Origin: Vibrio sp. STUT-A11
GTDB lineage: Bacteria > Pseudomonadota > Gammaproteobacteria > Enterobacterales > Vibrionaceae
Length of the DNA: 64,000 bases
Assembly (NCBI RefSeq): GCF_026000435.1
Contig: NZ_AP026763.1
Coordinates: forward strand, 2,604,001 to 2,668,000
Direction: 5' to 3'
Below, one piece after another: positions 26,253 to 36,135 of this stretch. Position 1 is the stretch's first letter, and every line of letters begins with the position of its first letter. A program made the position numbers and the translations under genes. Below the pieces are notes generated by a model, which was not told where the DNA came from, made no database searches, and was given only the letters and a program-made list of their open reading frames with translations.

Positions 26253-27320
26253 ATGGTCAGAAGTAAAAGAAGCAAAACCTTTGAGCTCCTCGGATATCAA
26301 GTACAACCAGGTCAGCGATTAGAGATCGAATTCGAAGCCGCACAGCTTTATACGCACTCTCCCTTATCGATTCCCGTAGAAATCATCCACGGGAAACAAG
26401 AAGGGCCAGTACTGATGGTTAACGCTGCCATTCATGGTGATGAGCTCAATGGTGTTGAAATCGTTCGCCAGATGATTAACCAATTGGATCCACAGAAGCT
26501 GAAAGGCACAGTCATTGCCGTCCCGATCGTGAACGTATTTGGATTTATCCACAAATCTCGTTACTTACCAGACCGACGCGATCTCAACCGTTGTTTTCCA
26601 GGTAGCGAAAAAGGCGCGCTAGCATCGCGAATGGCATACGGCTTCTTTAACAACATTGCGAAACGTTGTAACTATATTATCGATTTGCACACAGGGGCTA
26701 TCCATCGCACCAACTTGCCCCAAATTCGCGCAAATCTTAGTAACCCCGAAACATTACGAATAGCGAAAGCCTTTTCCACTCCAGTGATTATCGACTCAGC
26801 GTTGCGTGATGGCTCTTTACGCAGCGAAGCAGAAAAGTGTGATATTCCTGTGCTCACTTACGAAGCGGGCGAAGCGTTACGCTTTGACCCACTCTCTATT
26901 AGTGCAGGCGTTCTGGGTATTCGACGTGTCATGCAGGCAATCGGCATGTTAAGAGCAAGCCGCAAAAAATTCCCAGAGCCCGTGATCGCTAAATCCACCA
27001 GCTGGGTACGTTCACCAGGAAATGGCATTCTGCGTACTGTAGTGAATCTAGGAGACAAAGTGGAGCAAGGTGAAACCCTCGCCTATATCAGCTCTCCACT
27101 TGGACATGTTGAGTTAGAACTTAAAGCACCTAAAAGTGGCCTGGTCATTGGCCAGCACACACTGCCTTTAGTCAATGAAGGTGATGCGATTTTTCACTTG
27201 TCTTACTTCAAGCAAGGGGATAGCGAAGTCGGTCAAGCGGTAGAAAACTACATAGAAGAACTGAACGAGTATGATGTTGACCAAGTCACGACGGGTCAAA
27301 TTCCGTTGGACGTTCAGTAA
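26253..27320 (+). CDS. M14-type deacylase (succinylglutamate desuccinylase/aspartoacylase family)
   Basis: A 355-residue predicted zinc hydrolase. The metal ligands appear in AAIHGDELNG (His and Glu) and IDLHTGA (His), with the catalytic Glu in TYEAGE. The last 80 residues form a biotinyl/lipoyl-like beta domain (NGILRTVVNLGDKVEQGETL) seen in the AstE/AspA-like subfamily. The substrate is unknown: this is not in an arginine-catabolism cluster. The ATG at 26253 follows GGAAAGAG; an in-frame TTG at 26235 is less likely. Confidence 0.85.
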   Translation: MVRSKRSKTFELLGYQVQPGQRLEIEFEAAQLYTHSPLSIPVEIIHGKQEGPVLMVNAAIHGDELNGVEIVRQMINQLDPQKLKGTVIAVPIVNVFGFIHKSRYLPDRRDLNRCFPGSEKGALASRMAYGFFNNIAKRCNYIIDLHTGAIHRTNLPQIRANLSNPETLRIAKAFSTPVIIDSALRDGSLRSEAEKCDIPVLTYEAGEALRFDPLSISAGVLGIRRVMQAIGMLRASRKKFPEPVIAKSTSWVRSPGNGILRTVVNLGDKVEQGETLAYISSPLGHVELELKAPKSGLVIGQHTLPLVNEGDAIFHLSYFKQGDSEVGQAVENYIEELNEYDVDQVTTGQIPLDVQ

Positions 27321-27537
27321 AGTACAAAGTTAGAAAATCGAAGCCTAGTGGTGTTAACGCTGGGCTTTTCACTGCCAAAAGTAAACCTATTATCCCAAAT
27401 CAGACTGCCAAACAGAAAAACAAAGCTTAGCCTCTGGCGAATTCTCGGTCCCAACTAAGATACCTCACAGAAAAAAAACACAATTGCACAGTGTTTCATT
27501 TATTCGTATGATACCTGCTTTTGCTTGCATTCATACT

Positions 27538-27978
27538 ATGTACAAACCCTTTTCTATTACTCTGATGAGTTTCGTATTCTCTACGTACAGTTTTGCCCAG
27601 TCATCAGATCTTATCGCCCAATACTTACAAGAACAAAACCAGCAGTCATCTTATAACGATCACTACGCCCATCCCGTTGCAGCGCAGTTAGATACAGAGG
27701 CTAAATCCACAGGGGTAATCTGGCGCGAAGATGGCAAACCAGAACACTGCCAATACTTTAAAAACAGCACTTCAGCTACCAGTAATTTTGACTATGGTGA
27801 AGCGAACGACCTTTCCGATGGCTTACATCATTTCGATTTACCACCAATACATTCACGTAATATAAAAGTATCGCATCGCGTTTATGCCAATTCGCCTAAT
27901 TTACTGCCAGGCAACCAACAATTCGCGACGCCATCAGAAGGCTCAATCAGCCTGTCGATCTCATCGGACTGTTTTTGA
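27538..27978 (+). CDS. Small secreted protein of unknown family
   Basis: From ATG 27538 the product is 146 residues. It begins MYKPFSITLMSFVFSTYSFA, a plausible signal peptide cut before Gln. The mature part is polar, with two Cys (in EHCQYF and at the C-terminal SSDCF) that could pair in the periplasm. The frame is open from 27484, and the ATG at 27508 is an alternative. No clear ribosome site supports either start. A terminator follows 18 bp after the stop. I do not recognise the family. Confidence 0.5.
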   Translation: MYKPFSITLMSFVFSTYSFAQSSDLIAQYLQEQNQQSSYNDHYAHPVAAQLDTEAKSTGVIWREDGKPEHCQYFKNSTSATSNFDYGEANDLSDGLHHFDLPPIHSRNIKVSHRVYANSPNLLPGNQQFATPSEGSISLSISSDCF

Positions 27979-27996
27979 CTAATATAACACCTATAA

Positions 27997-28026
27997 AAAA
28001 GCCCTGAACAATACGTCAGGGCTTTT
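27997..28026. terminator. Bidirectional terminator
   Basis: AAAAGCCCTGA and TCAGGGCTTTT pair perfectly around an 8-nt loop between two convergent genes, and T-runs follow in both directions. Confidence 0.88.
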
Positions 28027-28059
28027 AACATCAACAAGTTACTTGTCTAAATCGAAGTC

Positions 28060-28368
28060 TTATTCTTCGTCAGCTTCTGCTTCAGCATCACGCGCTTTAC
28101 GAGCTTCTTCTTTACGAACTTTAGCTGCAAGTTGCTCAGCTTCACGCTCTTGACGTTGTGCTGCTTTACGTTCGTTACGAACTACTTGGTTTTGAACAAA
28201 ACCAGCCAGCTCTTGCTCTGCCCAAGCTTGAGCTTTCTCTTCACTTTCAAAACCAGTTTCACGCTTTGATACTACAGTTTTACGAGAAGTGACTTGGCGA
28301 GTGATCTCTGCGCTCCAGCCGTTACGTTTTTCAGTTACGCGGATAGCAAATTTTTGATTTTTTGACAT
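28060..28368 (-). CDS. DUF3622 protein
   Basis: A 102-residue, highly charged cytoplasmic protein. The first half, with KFAIRVTEKRNGWSAEITRQ and TVVSKRETGFESEEKAQAWA, is the DUF3622 fold of vibrios. The second half is a long Arg/Lys/Glu/Ala helix ending DAEAEADEE. Function is unknown. It is an apparent single-gene unit ended by the bidirectional terminator. Confidence 0.85.
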   Translation of the reverse strand: MSKNQKFAIRVTEKRNGWSAEITRQVTSRKTVVSKRETGFESEEKAQAWAEQELAGFVQNQVVRNERKAAQRQEREAEQLAAKVRKEEARKARDAEAEADEE

Positions 28369-28860
28369 TTAATTCATTTCCTAAGGGATTAATCAGGGAT
28401 TCGGTCAACTTGATAACTCCATCTAAGCTGAGCTGTTTAACACCATCCCTTGGTAAGCGCGGTATTAGAGCATAAATCACCGTTGTTGGCTGCAAATATT
28501 TTCTTTCCACTTTGCTGAAGACAAGAATACCTGAGAAAACCACCAAGATCACAACGCGACTCAAACTGGTTTCTTTTTCAAATTGAGCCTCTAACTCGGT
28601 AATTTACTGCATAAAAGCCGCTGGGGTTATTTCGTTTCCACAGTTTTCCTGCTCAGTTTTCATACAAACACAGCCGTAGAATCAACAGAATATGAGAACG
28701 AGAAACGGAAATCTTGTTGGTTAATTTTTATTCTTTTACGTTAAAGAACGGTTAAAAATGTGAGGAAAAACACATTAACCTATATTAGCGTTGGATTGAT
28801 TACTCTAAAAACTATATATAAACCCGCCGTAACAAAAACAATTCTCAGTTAGATTATCAA
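28369..28860. other. Intergenic region without recognised feature
   Basis: Contains the divergent promoters of the DUF3622 gene and the RCC1 gene. A 77-codon open frame on the minus strand (28331-28564) starts with TTG, lacks a good ribosome site and overlaps the DUF3622 start, so I do not call it. Confidence 0.45.
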
Positions 28861-30321
28861 ATGAAATTAACAAAAACACTTTTGGCAGTGCTCGTGACTG
28901 CCCTTGTAGGTTGCGATTCAAATGACGAATCAACCGCTGCCAATACCGGACCAGAGACCCAATTGACCAAGTCTTGGGATGCTCATAGTACCTATTCATC
29001 GATGACGACCATTTCTGGAACCAGTAGCGATACCGATGGCGTCGAGTCAGTGACAGTATCTGTCAATGGAGAAATTCAAGACGCTGATTTCGATGGCCAA
29101 AACTTTTCACTGGCGGTCCGCTTAGTTCCAGGCTTAAACAGCTATACGGTGCTCGCGACCGACTCATTAGGCAATCAAACATCATTGACAGATCAAGTTT
29201 ACTTCGGGCATCAAGTATCTGCGGGCGGTGCTCATAGTGGCGCGATCTTAGAGGGAAAACTATGGACCTGGGGTCGTAACAACAAAGGTCAAACTGGCCA
29301 CGGGTATATCAGTACCCTTGATGAAGATAACCACCCAACAACACCAACTGAACTTGCTGTCACTAGTGAGGAACAAGCTGTCTCATTTGTATCGCTCGCA
29401 TTCAACCAAAATGCCTCAATTGCCCTTGATAGCACAGGTCAGGTTTGGGCTTGGGGTGACGGCGACGGAGGCCAACTTGGTTTGGGTGAAGACGATGACG
29501 TATTGAGCGAAGACGATGTATTAAGCCCGCAAAAGATATCGTCTCTGGAGAATATTATTTCAGTTGCGCGCGGATATGACCACACAGTAGTTCTCGACGA
29601 TCTTGGCCAGGTATATACCTTTGGTGAAAACGACAAGGGGCAACTGGGTAACAACTCGATTGAAGATTCTGACTTCCCGGTAAAAGTTGAGATATCAGAC
29701 ATTATTCAAATTGAAGCGGGGTCAGATAGCACTTACGCACTAGATATTAACGGCAACCTATATGGTTGGGGCCAAAATAGCAATGGCCAGCTCGGACAAG
29801 GGCAAGACAATATTGATGATATCCTTATCCCTACCCTAATTGACTTTCCAGAAAAAATCACTTCATTTGCAGCAGGTAAAGCCCATGTCATTGCAATTGG
29901 AGAAAGTGGTCAGCTGTATGGTTGGGGCCTGAACGCAAGCAATCAATTGGGTAATGATGAGGATGAATCATGGCCAAGAGAGCTTTATGAAGCGACAGTA
30001 TTACCTTGGGTTGAAGATGGCGTCATGGCTTGGGCAAACGGCAACCAAAGCTTTGTTGAAAGATCAGATGGCCAAATATACCCATGGGGCAACAACGGTA
30101 TGGGAACATTAGGGCTCGAAACCGATGAAAGCCCAGTCGCTCCGACGGTTGCTATCACAGATCTGTCTTCAGTATTAGACATCGGTGCCGGTGCGTTACA
30201 CACCGTAGCGCTAAGGTTTGACAGCGTCGTTTTCACTTGGGGTTGGAGCTTTGAAGGGTCATTAGGTATCCCAGATCCAATCAATGCTTGGGGTTACTCT
30301 CTGCCACAGAAAGTGAAATGA
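28861..30321 (+). CDS. RCC1-repeat beta-propeller lipoprotein
   Basis: A 486-residue predicted lipoprotein: signal peptide MKLTKTLLAVLVTALVG with lipidated Cys at about 18. Residues about 35-115 look like a bacterial Ig-type domain (ISGTSSDTDGVESVTVSVNG). Then come seven RCC1 repeats, each ending like LWTWGRNNKGQTGHG, VWAWGDGDGGQLGLG, VYTFGENDKGQLG or LYGWGQNSNGQLGQG, enough for a closed seven-bladed propeller. Its stop overlaps the next gene's start, so it is translated together with a di-heme oxidoreductase. No partner function is known; a binding or scaffold role is inferred. Confidence 0.85.
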   Translation: MKLTKTLLAVLVTALVGCDSNDESTAANTGPETQLTKSWDAHSTYSSMTTISGTSSDTDGVESVTVSVNGEIQDADFDGQNFSLAVRLVPGLNSYTVLATDSLGNQTSLTDQVYFGHQVSAGGAHSGAILEGKLWTWGRNNKGQTGHGYISTLDEDNHPTTPTELAVTSEEQAVSFVSLAFNQNASIALDSTGQVWAWGDGDGGQLGLGEDDDVLSEDDVLSPQKISSLENIISVARGYDHTVVLDDLGQVYTFGENDKGQLGNNSIEDSDFPVKVEISDIIQIEAGSDSTYALDINGNLYGWGQNSNGQLGQGQDNIDDILIPTLIDFPEKITSFAAGKAHVIAIGESGQLYGWGLNASNQLGNDEDESWPRELYEATVLPWVEDGVMAWANGNQSFVERSDGQIYPWGNNGMGTLGLETDESPVAPTVAITDLSSVLDIGAGALHTVALRFDSVVFTWGWSFEGSLGIPDPINAWGYSLPQKVK

Positions 30322-31634
30322 TGAAAAAGATCGTATTACTTTTGTGCAGTGCTTGGCTTTTTGGCTGTGACGGTTCATCGTCACAGTCAGAAGAGCAGCC
30401 AGCGCAAGTCACACTTGGTCCAGCGGGAGGCGTTGCAACGGCTAGCTATGATACAAACAAAGGCTTTTTGCAATTTATTCCTGAACTGGATATCCAAGAC
30501 TATCACGGAGCCTCTCAAGGCAGAGAGCTGTTTATCGCCACATGGCTTCCTGCTCCCGGAAGCCGTGAACTGCTTGATGGTTTCGGCCCTTTGGCAATTA
30601 CAGATTCGTGCGCTGGTTGCCATGAAACATCCGCTCGAGCTGAGTCATTGAAAAGTGATGGCAGCACCGGAGATGGCATTTTATTCCGTTTGGCAGATGA
30701 AAACGGCGTCGTCGACCCATTTCTGGGTGGACAATTGCAAACTTTTTCTGCCGATGGATCTCCTGAAGGCTCTGTTACTTGGACAAAAGGCAGCAGTGAT
30801 GAGGTTCTCTTTTATCTGAATGATGCTATGAATCCTCTGGCAGAAGGTGTGTCTTTGGGACCTCGCCTTTCACCCCAGCTTATTGGCATGGGATTGTTAG
30901 ATTTAGTACCGGAATCAGTCATCCTTGAATATCAGGATATCGAAGACAATAACTCTGATGGTATTTCCGGACGAGCCCATCAGCTGGAAACATGCATCGG
31001 ACGTTTCGGCTGGAAAGGTGTTCACTGTACTTTAGAAAGCCAGGTAGCAGGCGCTTTCCATCAGGATATGGGACTCACATCCAGCTACAACCCTGAAGAG
31101 CCTTGTACTGAACAACAAGAGGTTTGCGAATTGATGCCATCTGGCGGTTCGCCGGAAGTATCCGATGCTTCACTCGAAGCAATTAATGACTTCTTGACCA
31201 TTCTTGCAGTGCCTGAACGCCGCAACGGTGACAGTACGACTTTTCAACAAGGTCGTAAGCTATTTATGGATGTAGGTTGTGATAATTGCCATCGAGAGTC
31301 ACTCACAACCGGTGAAGTCGCTCGTTTCCCGATTCTAAGCAACCAAACCTTCTATCCATATACCGATTTGTTATTGCACGATATGGGCCCTGATTTAAGT
31401 GATGGTGTAAAAGAGGGAGACGCGGAAGCGGAAGAATGGAAAACACCACCTTTGTGGGGTCTTGGCCTTATCGAAGGGGATGGGCAAAGCCGATTTTTAC
31501 ATGATGGTCGTGCAGAAGATCTGAAAAGTGCCATTTTATGGCATGGCGGAGAAGCGCAACCCGCTAAACAAGCGTTTGTTGAACTTACTGAAGAAGACAA
31601 ACAGTTACTGTTAGATTTCCTGCGCTCCATCTAG
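30318..31634 (+). CDS. Di-heme oxidoreductase-like lipoprotein (DHOR/DUF1111 family)
   Basis: A 438-residue predicted lipoprotein with signal peptide MMKKIVLLLCSAWLFGC. Two c-type heme sites are visible, CAGCH (about residue 97 on) and CDNCH (about 322 on), with the family's late motifs LHDMGPDLSDG, WKTPPLWGLG and FLHDGRAEDLKSAILWHGGE. The DHOR family is related to the MauG/cytochrome-c-peroxidase group. Members often sit beside imelysin genes, but none is here. The ATG at 30318 overlaps the RCC1 stop (ATGA); ATG 30321 is an alternative. Confidence 0.85.
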   Translation: MMKKIVLLLCSAWLFGCDGSSSQSEEQPAQVTLGPAGGVATASYDTNKGFLQFIPELDIQDYHGASQGRELFIATWLPAPGSRELLDGFGPLAITDSCAGCHETSARAESLKSDGSTGDGILFRLADENGVVDPFLGGQLQTFSADGSPEGSVTWTKGSSDEVLFYLNDAMNPLAEGVSLGPRLSPQLIGMGLLDLVPESVILEYQDIEDNNSDGISGRAHQLETCIGRFGWKGVHCTLESQVAGAFHQDMGLTSSYNPEEPCTEQQEVCELMPSGGSPEVSDASLEAINDFLTILAVPERRNGDSTTFQQGRKLFMDVGCDNCHRESLTTGEVARFPILSNQTFYPYTDLLLHDMGPDLSDGVKEGDAEAEEWKTPPLWGLGLIEGDGQSRFLHDGRAEDLKSAILWHGGEAQPAKQAFVELTEEDKQLLLDFLRSI

Positions 31635-31650
31635 CTAACTGCTCCATTAC

Positions 31651-31685
31651 AATGCCAGTTTGCAATTACTTACTGGCATTTTTTA
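31651..31685 (+). terminator. Terminator of the RCC1/di-heme operon
   Basis: AATGCCAGT and ACTGGCATT pair around a 12-nt loop, followed by TTTTTATT. Confidence 0.88.
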
Positions 31686-31740
31686 TTACGTAAACACTAG
31701 AAAATTAGCTGGTCAGGTAACAAGGTTCGATAAACAAACT

Positions 31741-31764
31741 CTATTTGCCATGGATGGCAAATAG
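31741..31764. other. Perfect intergenic hairpin
   Basis: CTATTTGCC and GGCAAATAG form a perfect 9-bp stem around a 6-nt loop. No T-run follows, so it is not an obvious terminator. Role unknown. Confidence 0.5.
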
Positions 31765-31875
31765 AAGCCCCATGGATGCGTTCTTATAAACATACGGTGC
31801 GTGTTTATGTTCGATGCCTGTTTTCTGGTTCTCTATAATTTAGTATGACCACTTTCTTACTTAGATTGGTAAAAA

Positions 31876-31905
31876 CAAAAAGCGCAGACCTTTCGATCTG
31901 CGCTT
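31876..31905 (-). terminator. Terminator of purL
   Basis: AAAAGCGCAGA and TCTGCGCTTTT pair perfectly around an 8-nt loop, 24 bp after the purL stop. The sequence is nearly identical to the terminator at 39122-39149. Confidence 0.9.
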
Positions 31906-31928
31906 TTCTTTTATCAAGACAATCAGAA

Positions 31929-34900
31929 TTAACCGATGTTCTTACGTGCGTTTTGGAACATACGCATCCAAGCGCCGTTTTCACCCCAGCCTTCAGGAGA
32001 CCAAGAGTTTGCAACCGTACGGAATACACGCTCTGGGTGAGGCATCATAATGGTTACACGACCGTCAGCTGTCGTTAGGCCAGTAATCGCATTTGGCGAA
32101 CCATTCGGGTTGTTCGGGTATTGTTGCGTTGGGTTGCCGTTATTGTCGACGTAACGCAGCGCTACAGTGCCTGATGCTTCAATTGCGTTCAGGTGCTCAC
32201 CGTCACGCACTTCGACACGACCTTCACCGTGAGAAACAGCGATAGGCATACGAGAGCCAGCCATGCCATCGAAGAACACAGAATCAGATTTCTGTACTTC
32301 TACCAGGCTAAAGCGCGCTTCAAAACGCTCAGATTCGTTGCGAACAAAACGTGGCCACAAATCTGCACCTGGAATAAGTTCTTTCAGGTTAGAAAGCATC
32401 TGACAGCCGTTACATACACCTAGAGAGAAAGTCTCTTCACGATTGAAGAACGCCTGGAACTGCTCACGAGCTTGTGCGTTAAACAGGATAGACTTCGCCC
32501 AACCTTCACCCGCACCTAGCACGTCACCGTAAGAGAAACCACCACAAGCTACCAGACCTTGGTATTCATCCAGTACCGCTTGGCCTGTCAGAATGTCGCT
32601 CATGTGGATGTCAGTTGCTTCAAAACCAGCACGGTCAAACGCTGCTGCCATTTCAACGTGAGAGTTAACGCCCTGCTCACGAAGAATCGCCATCTTAGGT
32701 TTCGCGCCTTTCGCAATGTAAGGTGCTGCGATATCTTCATTCACATCAAAGCTTAGAGATACGTTCAGACCTGGGTCCGTGTTGTCTTTCTTCGCTTCAA
32801 ATTCTTGGTCTGCACATGCTGGGTTATCACGTAGCGCCTGCATTTTGTGCGTGGTTTCTGCCCAGATAACACGTAGGTCGGTACGAGAGCGCTCAAGTAC
32901 GACAGCATTACCAGAAGTGATAACAAAGTCGTCTGACGCTTCAACTGAACCAATCACGTGTGAACACGCTTCCAGGCCGTTCGCTGCCAGCGTAGCCAGA
33001 ACTGAATCAAGTTCGTCGTTCTTAACCTGAACAACCGCACCTAACTCTTCGTTAAATAGAGTCGCCAGCGCATCTTCACCCAGACCTTCGATGTTCGCTT
33101 TCACACCACAGTGACCCGCGAATGCCATCTCAGCCAGTGTCACGAATAGACCGCCGTCGCCTTTATCGTGGTAAGCAATCAGCTTGTCATCACGAACCAG
33201 TGTTTGCATTGCATCGAAGAAGCCTTTTAGCTGTTCTGCGTTGTCTACGTCTGCCGGCTTATCACCAAGCTGCTTGTAAACCTGTGCCAGTGCGGTTGCA
33301 CCCAAACGGTTTTTGCCGTTACCAAGGTCAACAAGAACAAGTGAAGTGTCACCTAGTCCTTCCAAAGTATCAGGTGTACGCAGCTGTGGCGTGACTGTCT
33401 TACGCACGTCTTCAACACGGCCAAACGCAGTGATTACTAGCGATAGTGGAGAAGTAACTTCTTTGCTTTCGCCATTATCTTCCCACTTGGTCTTCATTGA
33501 CATTGAGTCTTTACCAACTGGGATAGTCAGGCCAAGCGCTGGGCATAGCTCTTCGCCAACCGCTTTCACCGCTTCGTAAAGACCTGCATCTTCACCTGGG
33601 TGGCCTGCTGGAGACATCCAGTTTGCAGAAAGTTTAATGTGTTTGATATCACCAATGTCAGTTGCAGCAATGTTAGTCAGAGACTCACCGACTGCCAGAC
33701 GAGCAGATGCACCGAAGTCTAGTAGCGCAACCGGAGTACGCTCACCCATCGACATCGCTTCGCCGTGGTATGTGTCGTAACTTGCCGCCGTAACCGCACA
33801 GTTCGCCACAGGAACCTGCCAAGGACCAACCATCTGGTCACGAGCAACCAGACCTGTTACTGAGCGGTCACCGATAGTAATCAGGAACGTTTTCTCAGCA
33901 ACCGTTGGTAGACGAAGTACGCGATCTGCCGCTTCGTTGATTTCAATACCGTCACGTGCAATCGCCGGGCTATCTACTTTCAATGTGGTTGCTTCACGGT
34001 GCATCTTCGGTGTTTTACCAAGCAAGATATCCATTGGCATATCAATTGGCGTATTGTCGAAGTGAGAATCTTCTAGTGTCAGATGACGTTCTTCTGTTGC
34101 AACACCGACTACTGCGTACGGTGCGCGCTCACGCTTACAGATTGCATCGAATGCTTCCATCTGTTCTGGCGCAACCGCAAGAACGTAACGTTCCTGAGAT
34201 TCGTTACACCAGATTTCCAGAGGGCTCATGCTCAACTCATCATTTGGTACATCACGTAGCTGGAACTTACCGCCACGTTCGCCGTCGTCACAAAGCTCAG
34301 GAAGTGCGTTAGAGATACCGCCCGCGCCCACATCGTGGATAAATGCGATTGGGTTCTCTTCGCCCAGCTGCCAACAACGGTCGATCACTTCCTGACAACG
34401 ACGTTCCATCTCTGGGTTTTCACGTTGTACTGAAGCAAAGTCCAGATCTTCTGCAGACTGGCCAGATGCCATTGAAGATGCCGCACCGCCACCAAGGCCG
34501 ATGTTCATTGCCGGACCACCAAGTACGATTAGGCTCGCACCGACCGGGATCTCTTTCTTCTGCACGTGCTCGTCACGGATGTTACCCATACCACCAGCAA
34601 TCATGATTGGCTTGTGGTAACCACGAATTTCTTCACCCGCGTGAGACGTCACTTTCTCTTCGTAAGTACGGAAGTAACCTAGTAGGTTTGGACGACCAAA
34701 TTCGTTGTTGAATGCTGCGCCACCCAGAGGGCCTTCAAGCATGATGTCTAGTGCGTTTACGATACGACCAGGCTTGCCGAAGTCGGTTTCCCAAGGCTGT
34801 TCAAAACCTGGAATACGTAAGTTAGACGTTGTGAAACCAACCAGACCCGCTTTTGGTTTACCACCGATACCTGTCGCGCCTTCGTCACGGATTTCACCAC

Positions 34901-35837
34901 CAGAACCAGTTGAAGCACCTGGCCATGGAGAGATTGCTGTTGGGTGGTTATGCGTCTCTACCTTCATCAAGATGTGTGCATCTTCATGGTGGTAAGTGTA
35001 TTGACGAGATTTCGGATCGGGGAAGAAACGACCCACTTTAGAACCCGTCATTACTGCTGCGTTATCTTTGTAAGCAGACAGAACGTGGTCTGGCGTCGTT
35101 TCGAATGTGTTTTTGATCATCTTAAACAGTGACTTATCTTGGTCTACGCCATCGATAGTCCAGTCTGCATTAAAGATCTTATGACGACAGTGCTCTGAGT
35201 TCGCCTGAGCAAACATCATCAGCTCGATGTCGTTAGGATTACGACCTAGCTTAGTGAAGTTCTCTACTAAGTAATCAATTTCATCTTCTGCTAGCGCTAA
35301 GCCTAGTGAAACGTTGGCTTCTTCAAGTGCAAGACGACCACCAGCTAAGATATCAACGTGCGCCACTGGCGCTGGCTCTGCCACAGTAAATAGTGCAGAT
35401 GCGGCTTCAAGTTCAGTAAACACCGTTTCCATCATGCGATCGTGGATTAGAGCTTTAACTGTGTCGATTTGAGCAGCAGAAAGTGTCGCAGATGTTTCTA
35501 CGTAGTACGCTGTACCACGCTCCAGACGCTTAACATTGTCCAGACCACAGTTGATAGCAATATCGGTAGATTTAGAAGACCAAGGCGAAATAGTGCCAGG
35601 ACGAGGCGTAACAAGAAGTAGAAGACCTTCAGGCTCGTGCTCTTCGATCGTTGGACCGTAAGTCAGCAACTTTTCAAGCTTTTCTAACTCTTGGTCATCA
35701 AGGTCAGATTTTAGATCCGCAAAGTGCATAAACTCGGCGTAAATGCCGGTTACAGGCAGATCTTGTTCACGACAAAGTTCCAATAGTTTGTTAACACGGA
35801 ACTCAGAAAGAGCTGGGGAGCCACGCAAAATTCTCAT
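31929..35837 (-). CDS. purL: Phosphoribosylformylglycinamidine synthase
   Basis: A 1302-residue single-chain enzyme for the fourth step of purine synthesis, which uses ATP and glutamine to convert FGAR to FGAM. It has an N-terminal domain (MRILRGSPALSEFRVNKLLE), two PurM-like synthetase halves (SPWPGASTGSGGEIRDEGAT; GVQGGG-like GLGGGAASSM) and a C-terminal class-I glutaminase with the nucleophile in LGVCNGCQM and its His/Glu in MMPHPERV. The start MRILRG matches the family; the seven upstream codons are unconserved. A PurR-like box lies upstream. Confidence 0.97.
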   Translation of the reverse strand: MRILRGSPALSEFRVNKLLELCREQDLPVTGIYAEFMHFADLKSDLDDQELEKLEKLLTYGPTIEEHEPEGLLLLVTPRPGTISPWSSKSTDIAINCGLDNVKRLERGTAYYVETSATLSAAQIDTVKALIHDRMMETVFTELEAASALFTVAEPAPVAHVDILAGGRLALEEANVSLGLALAEDEIDYLVENFTKLGRNPNDIELMMFAQANSEHCRHKIFNADWTIDGVDQDKSLFKMIKNTFETTPDHVLSAYKDNAAVMTGSKVGRFFPDPKSRQYTYHHEDAHILMKVETHNHPTAISPWPGASTGSGGEIRDEGATGIGGKPKAGLVGFTTSNLRIPGFEQPWETDFGKPGRIVNALDIMLEGPLGGAAFNNEFGRPNLLGYFRTYEEKVTSHAGEEIRGYHKPIMIAGGMGNIRDEHVQKKEIPVGASLIVLGGPAMNIGLGGGAASSMASGQSAEDLDFASVQRENPEMERRCQEVIDRCWQLGEENPIAFIHDVGAGGISNALPELCDDGERGGKFQLRDVPNDELSMSPLEIWCNESQERYVLAVAPEQMEAFDAICKRERAPYAVVGVATEERHLTLEDSHFDNTPIDMPMDILLGKTPKMHREATTLKVDSPAIARDGIEINEAADRVLRLPTVAEKTFLITIGDRSVTGLVARDQMVGPWQVPVANCAVTAASYDTYHGEAMSMGERTPVALLDFGASARLAVGESLTNIAATDIGDIKHIKLSANWMSPAGHPGEDAGLYEAVKAVGEELCPALGLTIPVGKDSMSMKTKWEDNGESKEVTSPLSLVITAFGRVEDVRKTVTPQLRTPDTLEGLGDTSLVLVDLGNGKNRLGATALAQVYKQLGDKPADVDNAEQLKGFFDAMQTLVRDDKLIAYHDKGDGGLFVTLAEMAFAGHCGVKANIEGLGEDALATLFNEELGAVVQVKNDELDSVLATLAANGLEACSHVIGSVEASDDFVITSGNAVVLERSRTDLRVIWAETTHKMQALRDNPACADQEFEAKKDNTDPGLNVSLSFDVNEDIAAPYIAKGAKPKMAILREQGVNSHVEMAAAFDRAGFEATDIHMSDILTGQAVLDEYQGLVACGGFSYGDVLGAGEGWAKSILFNAQAREQFQAFFNREETFSLGVCNGCQMLSNLKELIPGADLWPRFVRNESERFEARFSLVEVQKSDSVFFDGMAGSRMPIAVSHGEGRVEVRDGEHLNAIEASGTVALRYVDNNGNPTQQYPNNPNGSPNAITGLTTADGRVTIMMPHPERVFRTVANSWSPEGWGENGAWMRMFQNARKNIG

Positions 35838-35944
35838 GTGCTTAGGTCTCTTATGCAATTGATTAAGGTGATATTGGAATAAATTCAGCCACTTAGGCGT
35901 AAAAAGCCGAACTTATACCGATTCCACCTCTCCTTTGCGAGCGC

Positions 35945-35995
35945 ATTATATAGCAATTGTTTTTGTGATGTAACACCAAAAGCAACCGTTTGCGT
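35945..35995 (-). promoter_or_regulatory. purL promoter with PurR-like box
   Basis: The PurR box is AAGCAACCGTTTGCGT (35980-35995), 14 of 16 bases like ACGCAAACGTTTGCGT. On the minus strand a TATAAT -10 (35950-35945) is preceded 18 bp upstream by GTTACA as a weak -35. The box would sit just upstream of the -35. Confidence 0.65.
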
Positions 35996-36135
35996 CAATT
36001 TTTTCTTCAAATTTGAATTATCGCCAAAATGTCGATAAAACACGCAATGTCACACTCAATCTGTGCGATTCCCTTTGCCCCACCACTTCCCTTTGATATA
36101 AAGGACAACAGAAATTTCTCGAGAAGTACCAATTA

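Noticed and set aside
28331..28564. 77-codon minus-strand frame with a hydrophobic start
   Set aside because: Starts with TTG, no ribosome site, and overlaps the start of the DUF3622 gene in another frame.
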